From contig CALNPU010000021.1 of assembly GCA_940588625.1 (NCBI GenBank), positions 1-34,077 on the forward strand: a stretch of 34,077 bases of DNA. Reading direction: 5' to 3'. A program made the translations under genes and the position numbers. A model generated the notes under the pieces. It saw only the letters and a program-made list of their open reading frames with translations. It ran no database searches and had not been told where the DNA came from. Each line of letters starts with the position of its first letter. The stretch's first letter is position 1. Shown here piece after piece: positions 19,644 to 30,076 of the stretch. The stretch is from an uncultured Caballeronia sp. (lineage in GTDB: Bacteria > Pseudomonadota > Gammaproteobacteria > Burkholderiales > Burkholderiaceae).

Positions 19644-20846
19644 TTACTCGCGGCATTCACTGATCGCCGATAAACTGCGATACACGAGGAACGGCGTGAT
19701 AATCTGCAGCACGATGATCGAGCACATCACGATTGCACGCAGCGTGGGGTCGTAATCTGGGTACAGCATGTACATATCGTCAACGAGCAAGCAGGCAAGC
19801 GCGGACATTGGCGTCAACGCCACCCCGAGCGCCGCACCCTGTTTCCAGTTGAGACCGCTCGGTTTGGCGAAGATCATCACGCCAGCCAGTTTGCCGACGA
19901 AACGCGCCACGATCAGCGCCAGTGCAGCCACGCCGCCCAGCGCGATATAGTGCCATCCGAACGACGTCAATGTCAGCGTGAACAAAATTACTGTCAGCAA
20001 CCAGCCCGCCGTGCCGAAATGCGTTGGCCATAGCTGCGGCCGCTCGTTCGAATTCTTCACAATGATGCCAGCCGCCAACAAGGCAAGAATGGTCGACAGC
20101 TTGAACACATGTGTGATTGCGATGGCGAGCAGCACGAGCCCGAACAATGCGATGAACGAATGCTCGTCGTTGGTATTTAGCCGCCGGTACAGCAGATTGC
20201 AGGCCAGCGCGAGGGCTAGCGCCAGGACGAGCGAACCGAGCAGCAGATAAAGCGGTTGAACGATAGTCGCGAGCGTGTTGCCGTAGATCTCCTGATGCAG
20301 CACGCCGACCGCGAGTTTTTCCACGATCACCGCGTACATACTGTTGAGCGCGGTTAGCGTGAGCAGGCGCTGCGTGACCTGGCCTTCTGCACGCAATTCG
20401 GTACGCAGTTGAATGACCATGGCCGGCGACGTTGCCATCGCGATTGCGGCAATCATGATCGACGGCATGGTCGGCACTTTGCACAGCGTCAACGCGATCA
20501 GCACAAAGCCGAACGTAAGCGTGCTTTCAGCAATGCTCGACAAGATCAGATAAGGATTGCGGCGAATCCAGCGCAAGTCGAGCCGGCTGCCGAGCTCGAA
20601 CAGGAACAGGCCCAGCGCGACGTCGAGCAAGGGCCGCGAGATCCCAGCGGAACTGACATCTATAACACCAAAACCCGCATTGCCCGCGATCAGGCCAATA
20701 ACGGCATAGCCGGTGATACGCGGCAGACGCCAGGCATGCCAGAGCAGTTCACCGCAGAGACCCGCAGCGACCAACGCAAGGCCGGCCCAAAAAATGGCGT
20801 CGGGTACGAGCGGCCAGACTGGTAAGAATGAAAAGGCCGACTTCAT
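19644..20846 (-). CDS. Monovalent cation:proton antiporter (CPA2 family)
   Basis: An intact 400-residue membrane protein with about 11-13 hydrophobic helices. It shows the CPA2 pattern: LLWHAWRLPRITGYAVIGLI early, then LLDVALGLFLFELGSRLDLR, the conserved acidic helix preceding the loop, and repeated Gly/Ala-rich helices. It lacks the cytoplasmic TrkA-N domain found in KefB/KefC. It probably exchanges K+ or Na+ for protons across the inner membrane. A GGAG ribosome site lies just before the start at 20846. Its upstream region is the 731-bp DnaA-box spacer, so its promoter lies within that candidate origin. Confidence 0.88.
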   Translation of the reverse strand: MKSAFSFLPVWPLVPDAIFWAGLALVAAGLCGELLWHAWRLPRITGYAVIGLIAGNAGFGVIDVSSAGISRPLLDVALGLFLFELGSRLDLRWIRRNPYLILSSIAESTLTFGFVLIALTLCKVPTMPSIMIAAIAMATSPAMVIQLRTELRAEGQVTQRLLTLTALNSMYAVIVEKLAVGVLHQEIYGNTLATIVQPLYLLLGSLVLALALALACNLLYRRLNTNDEHSFIALFGLVLLAIAITHVFKLSTILALLAAGIIVKNSNERPQLWPTHFGTAGWLLTVILFTLTLTSFGWHYIALGGVAALALIVARFVGKLAGVMIFAKPSGLNWKQGAALGVALTPMSALACLLVDDMYMLYPDYDPTLRAIVMCSIIVLQIITPFLVYRSLSAISECRE

Positions 20847-21577
20847 CGTGAGGACTTCTCCTTCGCAGCTAGTGCAGACAGTCAGTGAATGGGCAGGTAG
20901 TGCCGTGGCAACGGTGCGGGTTGCCGGAAAGATTCGTTGCCTGATGATTCTTCAGGTTCCGTCAAGCCCCGTTGGGACTGGTTGGCCAATCGACAGCCGT
21001 TCGCTGCTTGGCCGGTTGGGCCGTCACGACAAGGGATACAGCGTTTTTTTCAATTCACGCGCTCGCACAGAGCCCGGTTTGAAGCGATAAGCCAGGCGGC
21101 TATACGAAAGAACGGCGATTGTGCCATGGCTCCCGACGACCCTTCTTCAATCCCATAAACGCTTAAACCAAGCGGTAACAAGCTTCCAGCGTTTTTTGGG
21201 AAACGGAAAAATCTACCTTTAAGGGGGGATCTCGTTGTCATTTTGTCTGAAATAACGTGGGTTTTTCACTTTAAGCGCTACTGATGACGTTGGTTTTAAG
21301 ATTTACAAGTTTTCTTTGTATGTACGTAGTTGTTAATAACAAGGCCGGACGATTTCTGTGGATAACTCTGTTTTCATCAACGTTTACAGAAGCTTGAAGG
21401 ACGCGTAAGCAGATAGTGAATGTGTGGACGCCGGAGGGTGAACCCAGAACAACTTCGACCGGATTCACGGCGTAATCGAGTTGTCCCGTTTACGCCCACA
21501 GCGAGTACACAGGTCATTCATGCCAAATTCGGATGGTTATCCACAGGCTGCGGTGGATAGTTTTCCAGCCAGGGTTT
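20847..21577. other. 731-bp gene-free spacer, candidate replication origin (oriC-like)
   Basis: No gene is visible. Two perfect DnaA boxes are present, 21357-21365 (TGTGGATAA) and 21537-21545 (TTATCCACA). The latter is followed by a weaker GGTGGATAG. The stretch 21301-21340 is 75% AT and ends 16 nt before the first box, as expected of a duplex-unwinding element. Genes to the left are mostly on the minus strand, and hupB plus the whole gsp operon to the right are on the plus strand. That fits replication leaving in both directions. The mnmC remnant (minus) is an exception. Confidence 0.5.
21357..21545. other. DnaA-box cluster 2
   Basis: Perfect 9-mers lie at 21357-21365 (minus orientation) and 21537-21545 (plus orientation), 171 nt apart. 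The second is 33 nt from the mnmC stop codon. Confidence 0.65.
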
Positions 21578-23460
21578 TTAGGTGAATTCGCCTTGTCTTA
21601 ACGTGCGCAGAAGGAAGCGTGCGGGGTCGATGGCTTCGCCAATTCACGCTCGACGGGCCACGGTTCCCCTTCGATTTGTGCCGTGATCAGCTCGGCGGCG
21701 AGCGTCGACCACACCAGGCCGCGCGAACTGAAAGCAAACGCGCCTTACAAGCCGGGCGCTTGCAGCAAATCAAGCGGCCATGCGCCGGAAAGACGGGTGG
21801 CATTGGCACGTGCGGCGGTTTCGTCGGCGAGGGCGCGCCGATCATCGGCATGCGGTCGCTCGTCACCGACCAGAAAGCCACGCGGCCTTCCAGTGTTTCT
21901 GATCGAGGTAATCCGGCCATGGCGAGCAGCATCATCGCGACACGTTCGAGGTTTTTGGTATGACCGGTGGGCTGGATCTGCGTATTGATATCGTCAATGT
22001 CGTAGGTCGCGCCGGTCAGTGTGCGATGAGCGCCGAGCGGCACAGCGTAGCCATCGCCGATGATCGGCACGCGCAGGCCATCCAGGAGACTCGCGTCCAG
22101 TAGCGTGAGCTGGCCGCGTATGCCGCGCGTTGGAAGTCCGTGAAGCTCCGCGATGCGTTGCGCATCGCCGGCGTTGGCCAGAATCACGACGGGGGCTTGG
22201 GCAAGGGCACGGCCGGTGGAGTCGAAGGCGGTCCATGCGCCGTTTTCCCGTTTGATACGCGCGACTTCCCTGCCGAAGCGGGTCGTCAGTAAATTGCCCG
22301 CAGCTGCGCATTGCGCCGCACATATTGCAGCGGGGAAAATCCAGCCGCCGTGAGGGAAAAACCATCCAGCACACCCGACGGGCTGACCGGCCAGGTGGGA
22401 GGCTTCGTGTTCATCGACGGCTATGACATAGGATGTAAGACGGCGACATAGGACAGCCGCAGGCCGAATCGCTTGATTGCCGATGCGATTGCGCGCGCAT
22501 CGTCGGTGGAATCCGCGATTTGCAGCAAGCCCTGGTAGCTGCGTCCCAGATTGTAGCCGGCGCGTTCGAGTTCCGACCATCGGTGCAGTGCGTAGAGAAA
22601 TCTTGCACGTGTCAGGCGGGCAGCAATGCTGTCGTCACACGCCAGATGATCGGGTAGAAGACGCCCGCAGGGTTACCGGACGCATCGTGGGCGAGATCGT
22701 CGTGGCGTTCGATCAGGTTGACTCGCCATCCCCGCGATGCAAGGCGCTCCGTGATCGCACAGCCGGCAAGGCCAGCCCCGATGACGATTGCATGACGCAA
22801 CGTTTGAACTTGGGAGTCCTCTATTGCCAACGCAAGCGGTGGTTCATGGCAGCGTACACGCCAGAGTGGAGCGAAGCGGGCGCTCACATAAGAGGCATCC
22901 CGGGTTTCATCGCAGATAAAACCTGCATCTTCCAGGGCGCGGGGAAGCTGGGGATGTGTTCGGCACACAGCGTCGCCTGATCTCCGGCGACACCCGCCAG
23001 CACTTTCGCGACGTAGGTCAGCTTTGCATCGACATGCGATAACCGCAAATAAAACGCATCGGCGCGCAGCTAGATCTTCTGCAGCATGCTCTCCAACTCA
23101 CCGATAGCCAGCGTCAGCACCACGCGCCCGTTTTCAAACTCGAGCCGGTGCTGCCCGGCAACCCGCATCGGCCACGCATTGATCGGTAATTGGGAAAGTG
23201 GGAAAGCGTGGGCCGATTATCAAGTATATCGGGGAAATCCATTGTCGCCAGCCGGCCAACCGCGACAAAATGCCGGCGCTCGCAGCGCTGCGGATCAGCG
23301 CGCCACGCGGCCCATGTTTCGATAAACAGCCGCCCAGTGTCAAGTTCCGCCTGCAAAATCGTGAAATTTCGCCGTTGGGCCCAACGCGCGCGACTGCCAA
23401 GCACGTTTGCGAAAAAAAGAATGGGTCATACGGTTTGAAAGCAAACTCATGATATGACCT
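21578..23460 (-). pseudogene. mnmC: Bifunctional tRNA U34 modification enzyme MnmC, disrupted
   Basis: Remnants follow the MnmC order. The N-terminal methyltransferase part is RWAQRRNFTILQAE and ETWAAWRADPQRCERRHFVA (about 23240-23400), cut short by a large deletion. The FAD domain follows with AIVIGAGLAGCAITERLASR, RHDDLAHDASGNPAGVFYPI, GIRGQLTLLDASLL and VPIIGDGYAVPLGAHRTLTG. The tail near 21600 (EAIDPARFLLRTLR) runs to TAA at 21578. At least seven frame breaks are present. MnmC completes the mnm5s2U modification at tRNA position 34, so this strain should stop at the cmnm5 stage unless a second copy exists. The original start codon was not found. Confidence 0.83.
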
Positions 23461-23737
23461 TCGCTGTGCATTTCCGAGGCTGCGCCGGATTGTCCGTCAA
23501 CCGTTGGCAAAAACCAACGGAGAGTGAAACGTACAGTACGAAAGGATTGCTTGCATGAAAGGGCGTCGACAAGGGATTTCACTTGCGTCCAGTCATGCGT
23601 AAATCTTCGAAACCCTTATCCCGCTTGGGTTTGCGCTGCTTTATGATAACAACCGCCGAGTAAGGAGGAGGCCCGGTGACCGGGGTGTGAGGGTTTGCCG
23701 GAATAGTGGGCCAGGGGGGCTGGACCCGCGCCAGTAC
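23461..23737. other. Region upstream of hupB with a 7-bp hairpin
   Basis: No gene is recognised. CCGTTGG-N6-CCAACGG at 23501-23520 is a perfect 7-bp stem with an A-rich loop and no T-run on the plus side. It may be a leftover operator or a terminator relic of the decayed mnmC side. Confidence 0.45.
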
Positions 23738-23765
23738 TCGACTGCAAGGCCCGCGCACGTATAAT
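23738..23765 (+). promoter_or_regulatory. hupB promoter
   Basis: A perfect -10 TATAAT lies at 23760-23765. A 4-of-6 -35, TCGACT, lies at 23738-23743, with a 16-bp spacer. It is 49 nt before the hupB start, with AAGGA at 23804-23808 as ribosome site. Confidence 0.75.
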
Positions 23766-23814
23766 CGGCGCGTTCGCGCTGTTCGTGTCAACCTAAACCG
23801 ATAAAGGAACCTTA

Positions 23815-24093
23815 ATGAATAAACAGGAACTGATTGACGCCGTGGCCGCTCAGACCGGCGCCAGCAAGGCTCAAACCGGCGAAACGCTGGACACGTTGCT
23901 CGAAGTGGTCAAGAAGGCCGTCTCGAAGGGTGACGCCGTGCAGTTGATTGGCTTCGGAAGCTTTGGTTCGGGTAAGCGCGCAGCGCGCACCGGCCGTAAC
24001 CCGAAGACCGGCGAATCCATTAAGATTCCGGCCGCCAAGACCGTCAAGTTCACGGCTGGCAAGGCATTCAAGGACGCAGTGAACAAGCGGTGA
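23815..24093 (+). CDS. hupB: DNA-binding protein HU-beta
   Basis: An intact 92-residue HU protein. It has the N-terminal helix pair [20 protein letters not shown] and the DNA-binding arm with the family signature [20 protein letters not shown], followed by [22 protein letters not shown] dimers bend and compact DNA and assist initiation of replication at oriC. It has its own promoter with a perfect TATAAT and a strong terminator, so it is a single-gene unit. It is well preserved, in clear contrast to the mnmC and cobW remnants on either side, which shows continuing selection. Confidence 0.97.
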   Translation: MNKQELIDAVAAQTGASKAQTGETLDTLLEVVKKAVSKGDAVQLIGFGSFGSGKRAARTGRNPKTGESIKIPAAKTVKFTAGKAFKDAVNKR

Positions 24094-24116
24094 ATTGTAG
24101 CCGATTGTCGGTATAT

Positions 24117-24139
24117 AACCCGCCTCTGGCGGGTTTTTT
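24117..24139 (+). terminator. hupB terminator
   Basis: AACCCGCC-TCT-GGCGGGTT followed by T residues is a canonical hairpin 24 nt after the hupB stop. Confidence 0.93.
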
Positions 24140-24171
24140 CGCTCGCGGGTTGTTCACTGGGCGGTGACAAG

Positions 24172-25300
24172 CTAGTGCCCGTGAGCGCGCAATCACAATC
24201 ATCGCCGTGGTCGTGATGATCGTGGTCATCTTCGTCCATCTCCCACGACGGAAACGGATCGGCCAGCAATCCATTCGACGCTTGCGACCATTCCTCATCG
24301 GTGACGAGACAAGCGTCGAAAGCCGCGCGCCAATGTGATTCGTCCAGGCCGGTTCCGATCATCGCCAGTTCCTGCCGCCGGTCGCCGATAATCATATGGT
24401 CCGCATCGCCGAACCAGTCCGCGGCAATTTCAGCTTCCAGTTCCGCATCGCCGGTCGGCCATTCGCTGCGTTCCTGCGCCGTCCACCACATGCCCGCGGG
24501 ACCATGCCGCAGCGCGCCTCCCGCTTGCGATAGCGAACCGCCAATATCGGTTCGCGTTGCCAGCCAGAAAAAGCCCTTGCAACGCAACACGCCCGGCCAT
24601 TCCTGATGCACCAGCGCCCATAGCCGCTCGGGATGAAACGACCGGCGCGCACGATAAACAAATCCGCTGACATCCACACCGTCGGCCAGCACTGGCTCTG
24701 AATTCGGATCAGCGTTCAGCATCGCCAGTCAGCCGGGCGCGCTCGAGGTTGCATCGAAGTCGAAGCGGTCCGTGTTTACCAACTCGCTCACGGCCACCGC
24801 GCCTTGACGGGCGTCGATCAGCTCGGCGCGCGGATTGAGGACGTGCAGGATGCGCCAGAGTTTGGCGAGCGCGGCAGTATCGACGAGATCCGTCTTGTTG
24901 ATCACGATCACATCGCAGAATTCGATCTGCGTAATCAGCACTTCGACGACCGTGTGATCGTCGTCCGCCAACTCGTGCTCGCTCAGCGCATCCGTCGACC
25001 CGTAATCCCGCGAAAAGCTGTCTGCGTCGACAACGGTCACGATCATGTCGAGGTGCGCGACGTTGTTATCAAAAACCAAGTTTTCGGCAATAACCTGCGG
25101 ATCCTCGGTACCGGACGCTTCCACCACGATCATGTCGAAGCGAGCTTCAGCGGCGGCGCGGAGGTCGTCGATCCGGCCGCGAACAACCGCGATGGACGTG
25201 CCGGCATGATGCGCGAGCAAATGGTCGAGCAGGGTGGCCTTACCTTACCTACGCCTAGCAAACCGGCAAGCACGGTAACGGGCAGCAGGGGCTGATTCAT
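24172..25300 (-). pseudogene. CobW/G3E-family GTPase (metal chaperone type), disrupted
   Basis: The start MNQPLLPVTVLAGLLGVGK reaches the Walker A loop. An apparent duplicated GGTAA there (about 25240) shifts the frame, destroying the expected GKTTLL. The rest continues with LAHHAGTSIAVVRGRIDDLR, ASGTEDPQVIAENLVFDNNV and VINKTDLVDTAALAKLWRIL (NKTD is the G4 motif). A TGA at 24729 stands where Trp is expected (APG-stop-LAMLN). The C-terminal domain ends in the metal-binding tail DEDDHDHHDHGDDCDC. One base lost after that motif removes the natural TAG at 24172, and the frame runs on to 23871, antisense to hupB. G3E proteins of this kind deliver zinc or cobalt. Confidence 0.88.
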
Positions 25301-25484
25301 TGCGTTTGGCATCTAAAGAGGGCGCGTAGTCACGCAAGCGACCGCTGAAAGCGGTGGCGCTTTCAAGAAGACCCGCCTGGAATAGCGGCGTGCTGGAACG
25401 CGGAATTGTGCATCAAACGCAGCTGGAATGCCGCGCCATGCGATGAAAAACAGCAGACGCCAAACAAAACGAAGTGAACCTGAC

Positions 25485-25936
25485 TCAGCGCGATGCCGTT
25501 AGCAACTTCCACTTGCTCAGGATATTATTGATGATCTGCCGAGTACTGATCCCGCAGCGACGGTGTTTCGGAGTGGTACGCGCCGACCGCCTGCCACGTG
25601 TTGCCATACTTGTTCATTTTCTGACGCAGATGCCACACGGCGATATAGACCGACTTGCGCGGCTGCATCAGCGTGGTGGTCGAGATGCCGTACTGTGCGA
25701 GCTGCGTCAGGTGGACGGAATTGATCTGCACCAGACCATGATAGAACCGAACCGTTCGCGTTCTTGTTCATTGCGTCCAGCTGGTTGTGCGACTCTTGCC
25801 ACGCGATCATCCGCAGGATCAGCGGATTGACCTTTTGATACCTGGCGGCTTCGTCGAAACAGTCGTCGTGCGCAGACGTGGCTGCCAGCAAGGCGCCGAA
25901 ACCGATCACAAAGAGTCGCAAAAACATTTTCATCAT
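25485..25936 (-). pseudogene. Lytic transglycosylase-like (SLT) protein, frameshifted
   Basis: The start at 25936 (MMKMFLRLFVIGFGALLAA, a signal peptide) is followed by CFDEAARYQKVNPLILRMIA and WQESHNQL, where the Glu of the ES motif is the catalytic acid, then NKNANGS. A frameshift near 25745 leads to the GLMQINS-like QINSVHLTQLAQYGISTTTL and NKYGNTWQAVGAYHSETP. Another one-base loss near 25530 displaces the last 17 residues, which end at TGA 25485. Such small SLT proteins often accompany secretion or pilus systems and open the peptidoglycan for them. It lies next to the gsp operon, which is also decayed. Confidence 0.85.
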
Positions 25937-26591
25937 GTTGGGTACCACCTGATCGACAGCGTGCCCGGCATCCGAGGACTGCTGCGGTGACGGCGTTGCT
26001 TCATCGGTAAGACCGGGTAACGCCCGGTAAAACTTGATAAATACGGGAAAACCCACCCGCACTTTGCGCACATCCAGCGCGCCGAAGCGCTCCTCCTCTC
26101 CTCCTCGTATCGTACCAGTAAAGCGTTCTATGCTATGGCGTTTTAAATCTGACCATCCGACACAGCCAAGGCGTGTGACGCCAATTAATCCGAAAGACGT
26201 TCGAAAGCAGAGGCAACCGGTCGCCCCTGTCTTTATAGGCGCATGAGAATCCGAATGAGTTCCCTGCACAGGCGAAGCAAACAGATATGACAATTTCAAC
26301 CTTTTCTACATAGCGAAAGGGCCGAGTAAGGGTCAAGACGCCAATAGTTTTATCAGAAGATTTTTTGAGATTTCTGGCGTTTATTTGGGAATCGTCGACC
26401 AAAGATTAGTAGTTTTGTGACAAACTTGACACGAAAAGCTGCTGTGGTTCACGTTTTTTGAGATATGGCATTGTCCGGGCATCGGACCTGGAAACATTTG
26501 TTTTAAGCCTTCGTGGTGCTAAAAGCGTCGAAAGACACGCAACATGATCGGTTTTCAGCGACGTGATCAGCAAGTCTTGACATCACACTCC
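25937..26591. other. Upstream region of the gsp operon, no gene recognised
   Basis: Short open frames here have no recognisable similarity. A 6-bp stem ACCGGG/CCCGGT lies at 26012-26028. The last 250 bp are AT-rich and include TTGACA at 26426-26431, but no matching -10 at normal spacing. This probably held the operon promoter. Confidence 0.45.
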
Positions 26592-28643
26592 ATGAGAAGA
26601 AAACGTATAGCATTGCGTCGCGCCTCGACGGCTTTACTGGTGGCTGGTCTTGTCGCCACGCAAATAGCGTACGCACAGGTGACACTGAATTTTGTCAATG
26701 CGGATATCGATCAGGTTGCGAAGACAATCATCGTCGACCCGCGGGTCAAAGGACAGTTGAATCTTGTATCGGAAAATCCGGTGCCGGAGGATCAGGCTTT
26801 GAAAACGCTGCAGTCGGCATTGAGGATGCAGGGCTTCGCACTCATGCAAGATCATGGTGTGCTCAAAGTCGTGCCGGAAGCCGACGCCAAGCTGCAGGGC
26901 ATGCCGACCTATGTCGGCAATACGCCTACCGCGAGAGGTGATCAGGTCATCACCCAGGTGTTCGAGTTCCACAACGAATCGGCCAACAACGTGTTGCCGG
27001 TCCTGCGTCCGCTGATCTTGCCGAACAACATGATCGCCACGTACTCGGCCAACAACACGCTGGTCGTCACCGACTATGCCGACAACGTACGGCGCATCGC
27101 GAGCATCATCATGGCAACAGCGGGCCGGTAGGTCGAAATGGTGCCGTTGAAAAACACGAATGCGCTCGACGTTGCCGAACAGCTCAACAAGCTGCTCGAT
27201 CCAGGCTCAATCGGCAGCACCGACGCCACGCTGAAAGTCACCGTCACCGCCGATCCACGCACGAATTCGCTGTTGCTGCGCGCCTCCAGCAGCGCACGGC
27301 TCGCCGCGGCCAAGCAGCTTGCGCGCAGTCTCGATGCGGCCACTCGCTGATCATTAACGCGTCAGATCCCGTGTACCGCAACTTGCGTGCGGTGATCGAC
27401 CAGCTCGACGCACGCCGTGCGCAGGTTTATATCGAAGCGCTGATCGTGGAGCTCTTCGCTACAACCGGCGCGAATCTCGGCATTCAGTGGCAGGGTGCGC
27501 TGCTGTCGCAAAGCGGCAACAACGGCATTTATGACGGTACCAACCTGGGCACGGTCACGTCGAGCATTGTCGACCTGACCGCGGTCGGTTATGCGGCCGG
27601 CGCCAATCCGTCGTCGCTCGCGGGCCAGACGGGTCTTCTCGCGCAGGGCTTGAACATTGGCCTGCTGCGAGTTCGGCAATTTCTTCGGCCTGGAGGGGTT
27701 GCTGCAGGCGCTGTCGACATCGTCAGATGCGAACATCCTGTCGACGCTTAACCTCATCACGCTGGACAACGAGGAAGCGAAGATCGTGGTTGGTCAAAAC
27801 GTGCCGGTGGTCAGCGGTTCGTACATCACGTCGACCGCCAATATGGGTACGTCGGTCCCCGCGTTCAATATGTTCGACCGGCGCGACGTGGGTGTGACGC
27901 TGCATGTGAAACCGCAGATCACGACGGGCGGCATTCTTCTGAAGCTCCAGCTCTATCAGAAAGACTCCAAGAAAGACTCCAGCGTTGACACCACCACGAC
28001 CAACAATCCTGGCGGCGTGATGATCGACACGTGCTCGATCTAGTCGACCATCCTGGCGGACGACGGTGAAATCGTCGTGCTCGGCGGCTTGATGCAGGAC
28101 CAGTATTCGCCGAGCAACAGCAAAGTGCCGCTGCTCGGCGATATCCCCTGGATTGGCCAGTTGTTCCGCAGCGAAGCGAAGACGCGGACGAAGACCAACC
28201 TGATGATGTTCCTGCACCCGGTGATCGTGCGTGATCAAGCGACCGCCTCGCAGATCCCCAATGATCGCTACGATTACCTGCGCCAGCAGCAATACACAGC
28301 AATACACAACTCGATCTCCGATAACCGTGTCGAGAAGGATAAGGACGTGCTAGTTCTGCTGCCGGCGCTGATCGGCCCGAGCCAGTGTGCCGGCGCAGAA
28401 TCTGTTCGACTGAAACAACATGACACGCTCGCCGTCGCAGGGTGGCAGCGCGACGTTGCCGCAAGCGACGCCGCCGAAGGTGCAGGAGCAAGGGCAGTAT
28501 CAAGGCCAGCAGCATTACCAGACGGCGCAGCCGCCGGGCCAATATCAAGGCCAGCCGACGAACGTGAACAACTACGCTGTGCCGAATAACTCGGCACCGG
28601 TCGCGTACCGCTTAACAACGGCGATACGGGAGCGAAGCCGTGA
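26592..28643 (+). pseudogene. gspD: Type II secretion secretin GspD, disrupted
   Basis: The start MRRKRIALRRASTALLVAGL gives a signal peptide, then the N0 domain (TLNFVNADIDQVAKTIIVDP). TAG at 27129-27131 breaks it. The frame resumes with VPLKNTNALDVAEQLNKLLD. At about 27345 the SLDAAT codons run straight into the INASDPVYRNLRAVIDQLDA segment, so an expected repeat-rich block of the N3 domain is deleted. A frameshift near 27670 and TAG at 28041-28043 (SI-stop-STILADD) follow. The secretin signature VPLLGDIPWIGQLFRSE (28120-28170) is present. Two late shifts restore the tail that ends in GAKP-TGA at 28641-28643. No outer-membrane channel can be made. Confidence 0.9.
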
Positions 28644-30070
28644 GCACGCTGAGCGCGTCGGTAGCCAACGTTGCCACGAGCACGCTGTCGCCTCTCGCGG
28701 CACGGCTGATCCCGTACGCGTTCGCGCGGACCGGACAGATCCTGGTGGCGCACCAGCACGCGGACAACATCGAAGTGTGGATCAACGATAAAACCAGCGA
28801 CGCTGCGCTCGCCGAAGTTGCTCGCAACTTTGGCGCACTTTCCCATTGTGCGTTTGTCGGTGGCCGAACTCTCGACCGCGATCAATTCGGCCTACTCGCG
28901 TAATAACGGCAGCGCGGCGCAGGTCGTGGGCGAAGTGGAAAGCGAAATCGATCTGTCGCGGCTTATGCAGGACATTCCCGAAATAGAGGATTTGCTCGAA
29001 TCGGAAGACGACGCGCCGATCATCCGCATGATTAACGCGCTGCTGACGCAGGCGTCGCGCGAGCAGGCGTCGGATATTCATATCGAACCGTTCGAGACGT
29101 CTTCGGTGGTGCGCTTTCGTGTCGATGGCACCTTGCGCGACGTCGTGCGCCCGAAGAAGGCGCTGCATGGCGCGCTGATCTCGCGTATCAAGATCATGGC
29201 GCAACTGGATATTGCGGAAAAACGGCTGCCGCAGGATGGCCGCATTACGCTGCGCGTAGGCGACCGGCCGGTGGACGTGCGCGTGTCCACGTTGCCAACT
29301 GGTCATGGCGAACACGCGGTGCTGCGTCTGCTGGAAAAAGATGCGCAGCGGTTGAACCTCGAAACGCTGAGCATGGCCCGCGACACGCTGATTCATTTCG
29401 ACAAGCTGATCGACCGTCCGCACGGCATCTTGCTGGTGACCGGTCCGACGGGCTCGGGTAAAACGACCACGCTTTATGCGGCGATGTCGCGGCTCGAAAC
29501 CGCCACCACCAACATCATGACGGTGGAAGATCTGATCGAATATGACCTGGACGGGATTGGCCAGACGCAGGTGAACGAGCGTATTGGCATGACCTTCGCG
29601 CGCGCGTTGCGATCAATCCTGCGGCAGGACCCGGACATTATCATGATCGGGGAAATCCGCGATTTGGAAACGGCGCAGATCGCGGTGCAGGCATCGCTGA
29701 CCGGTCACCTCGTGCTGGCTACGCTGCACACGAACGACGCCGCATCCGCCGTCACGCGTCTTACCGACATGGGCGTCGAACCATATCTGCTGGCCTCATC
29801 ATTGCTTGGCGTGCTGGCGCAGCGGCTGGTGCGGCAAAATTGTGTCCCGTGTGCAAGGAAGAGAAGAGCGCTCCGAATACGGCCATATTCCATTGGCATG
29901 CAGTCGGCTGCGACAAGTGCGGTCACTCGGGTTATGCGAAACGTCGCGGCGTATACGAACTGCTATTGCTCGACGATCCGATTCGCGCGCTGCGCGAAAA
30001 TGCAAACCGGTGGCTCGCGACCGGCGCAACGTCGCTGGAAGAAGTGCTGCGCGTAACGGGCGGAGGTTAA
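28640..30070 (+). pseudogene. gspE: Type II secretion ATPase GspE, frameshifted
   Basis: A GTG start at 28640 overlaps the gspD stop (GTGA). The N-terminal part (MSTLSASVANVATSTLSPLA) shifts frame near 28835. The main body runs in one frame from about 28870, with QASDIHIEPFETSSVVRFRV, Walker A GPTGSGKTTTLYA, the Asp box EDLIEYDL (family EDPIEY; Pro is Leu here) and LRQDPDIIMIGEIRDLETAQ. A shift at about 29840 breaks the zinc motif (CPVCKEE with CDKCGHSGY in the other frame). Between DDPIRAL and RENANRW about 25-30 residues usual in the family seem to be missing in frame. It ends at TAA 30068-30070. Confidence 0.9.
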
Positions 30071-30076
30071 ACATCC

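Noticed and set aside
26426..26455. Promoter for gspD from TTGACA at 26426
   Set aside because: No acceptable -10 hexamer at 16-18 bp.
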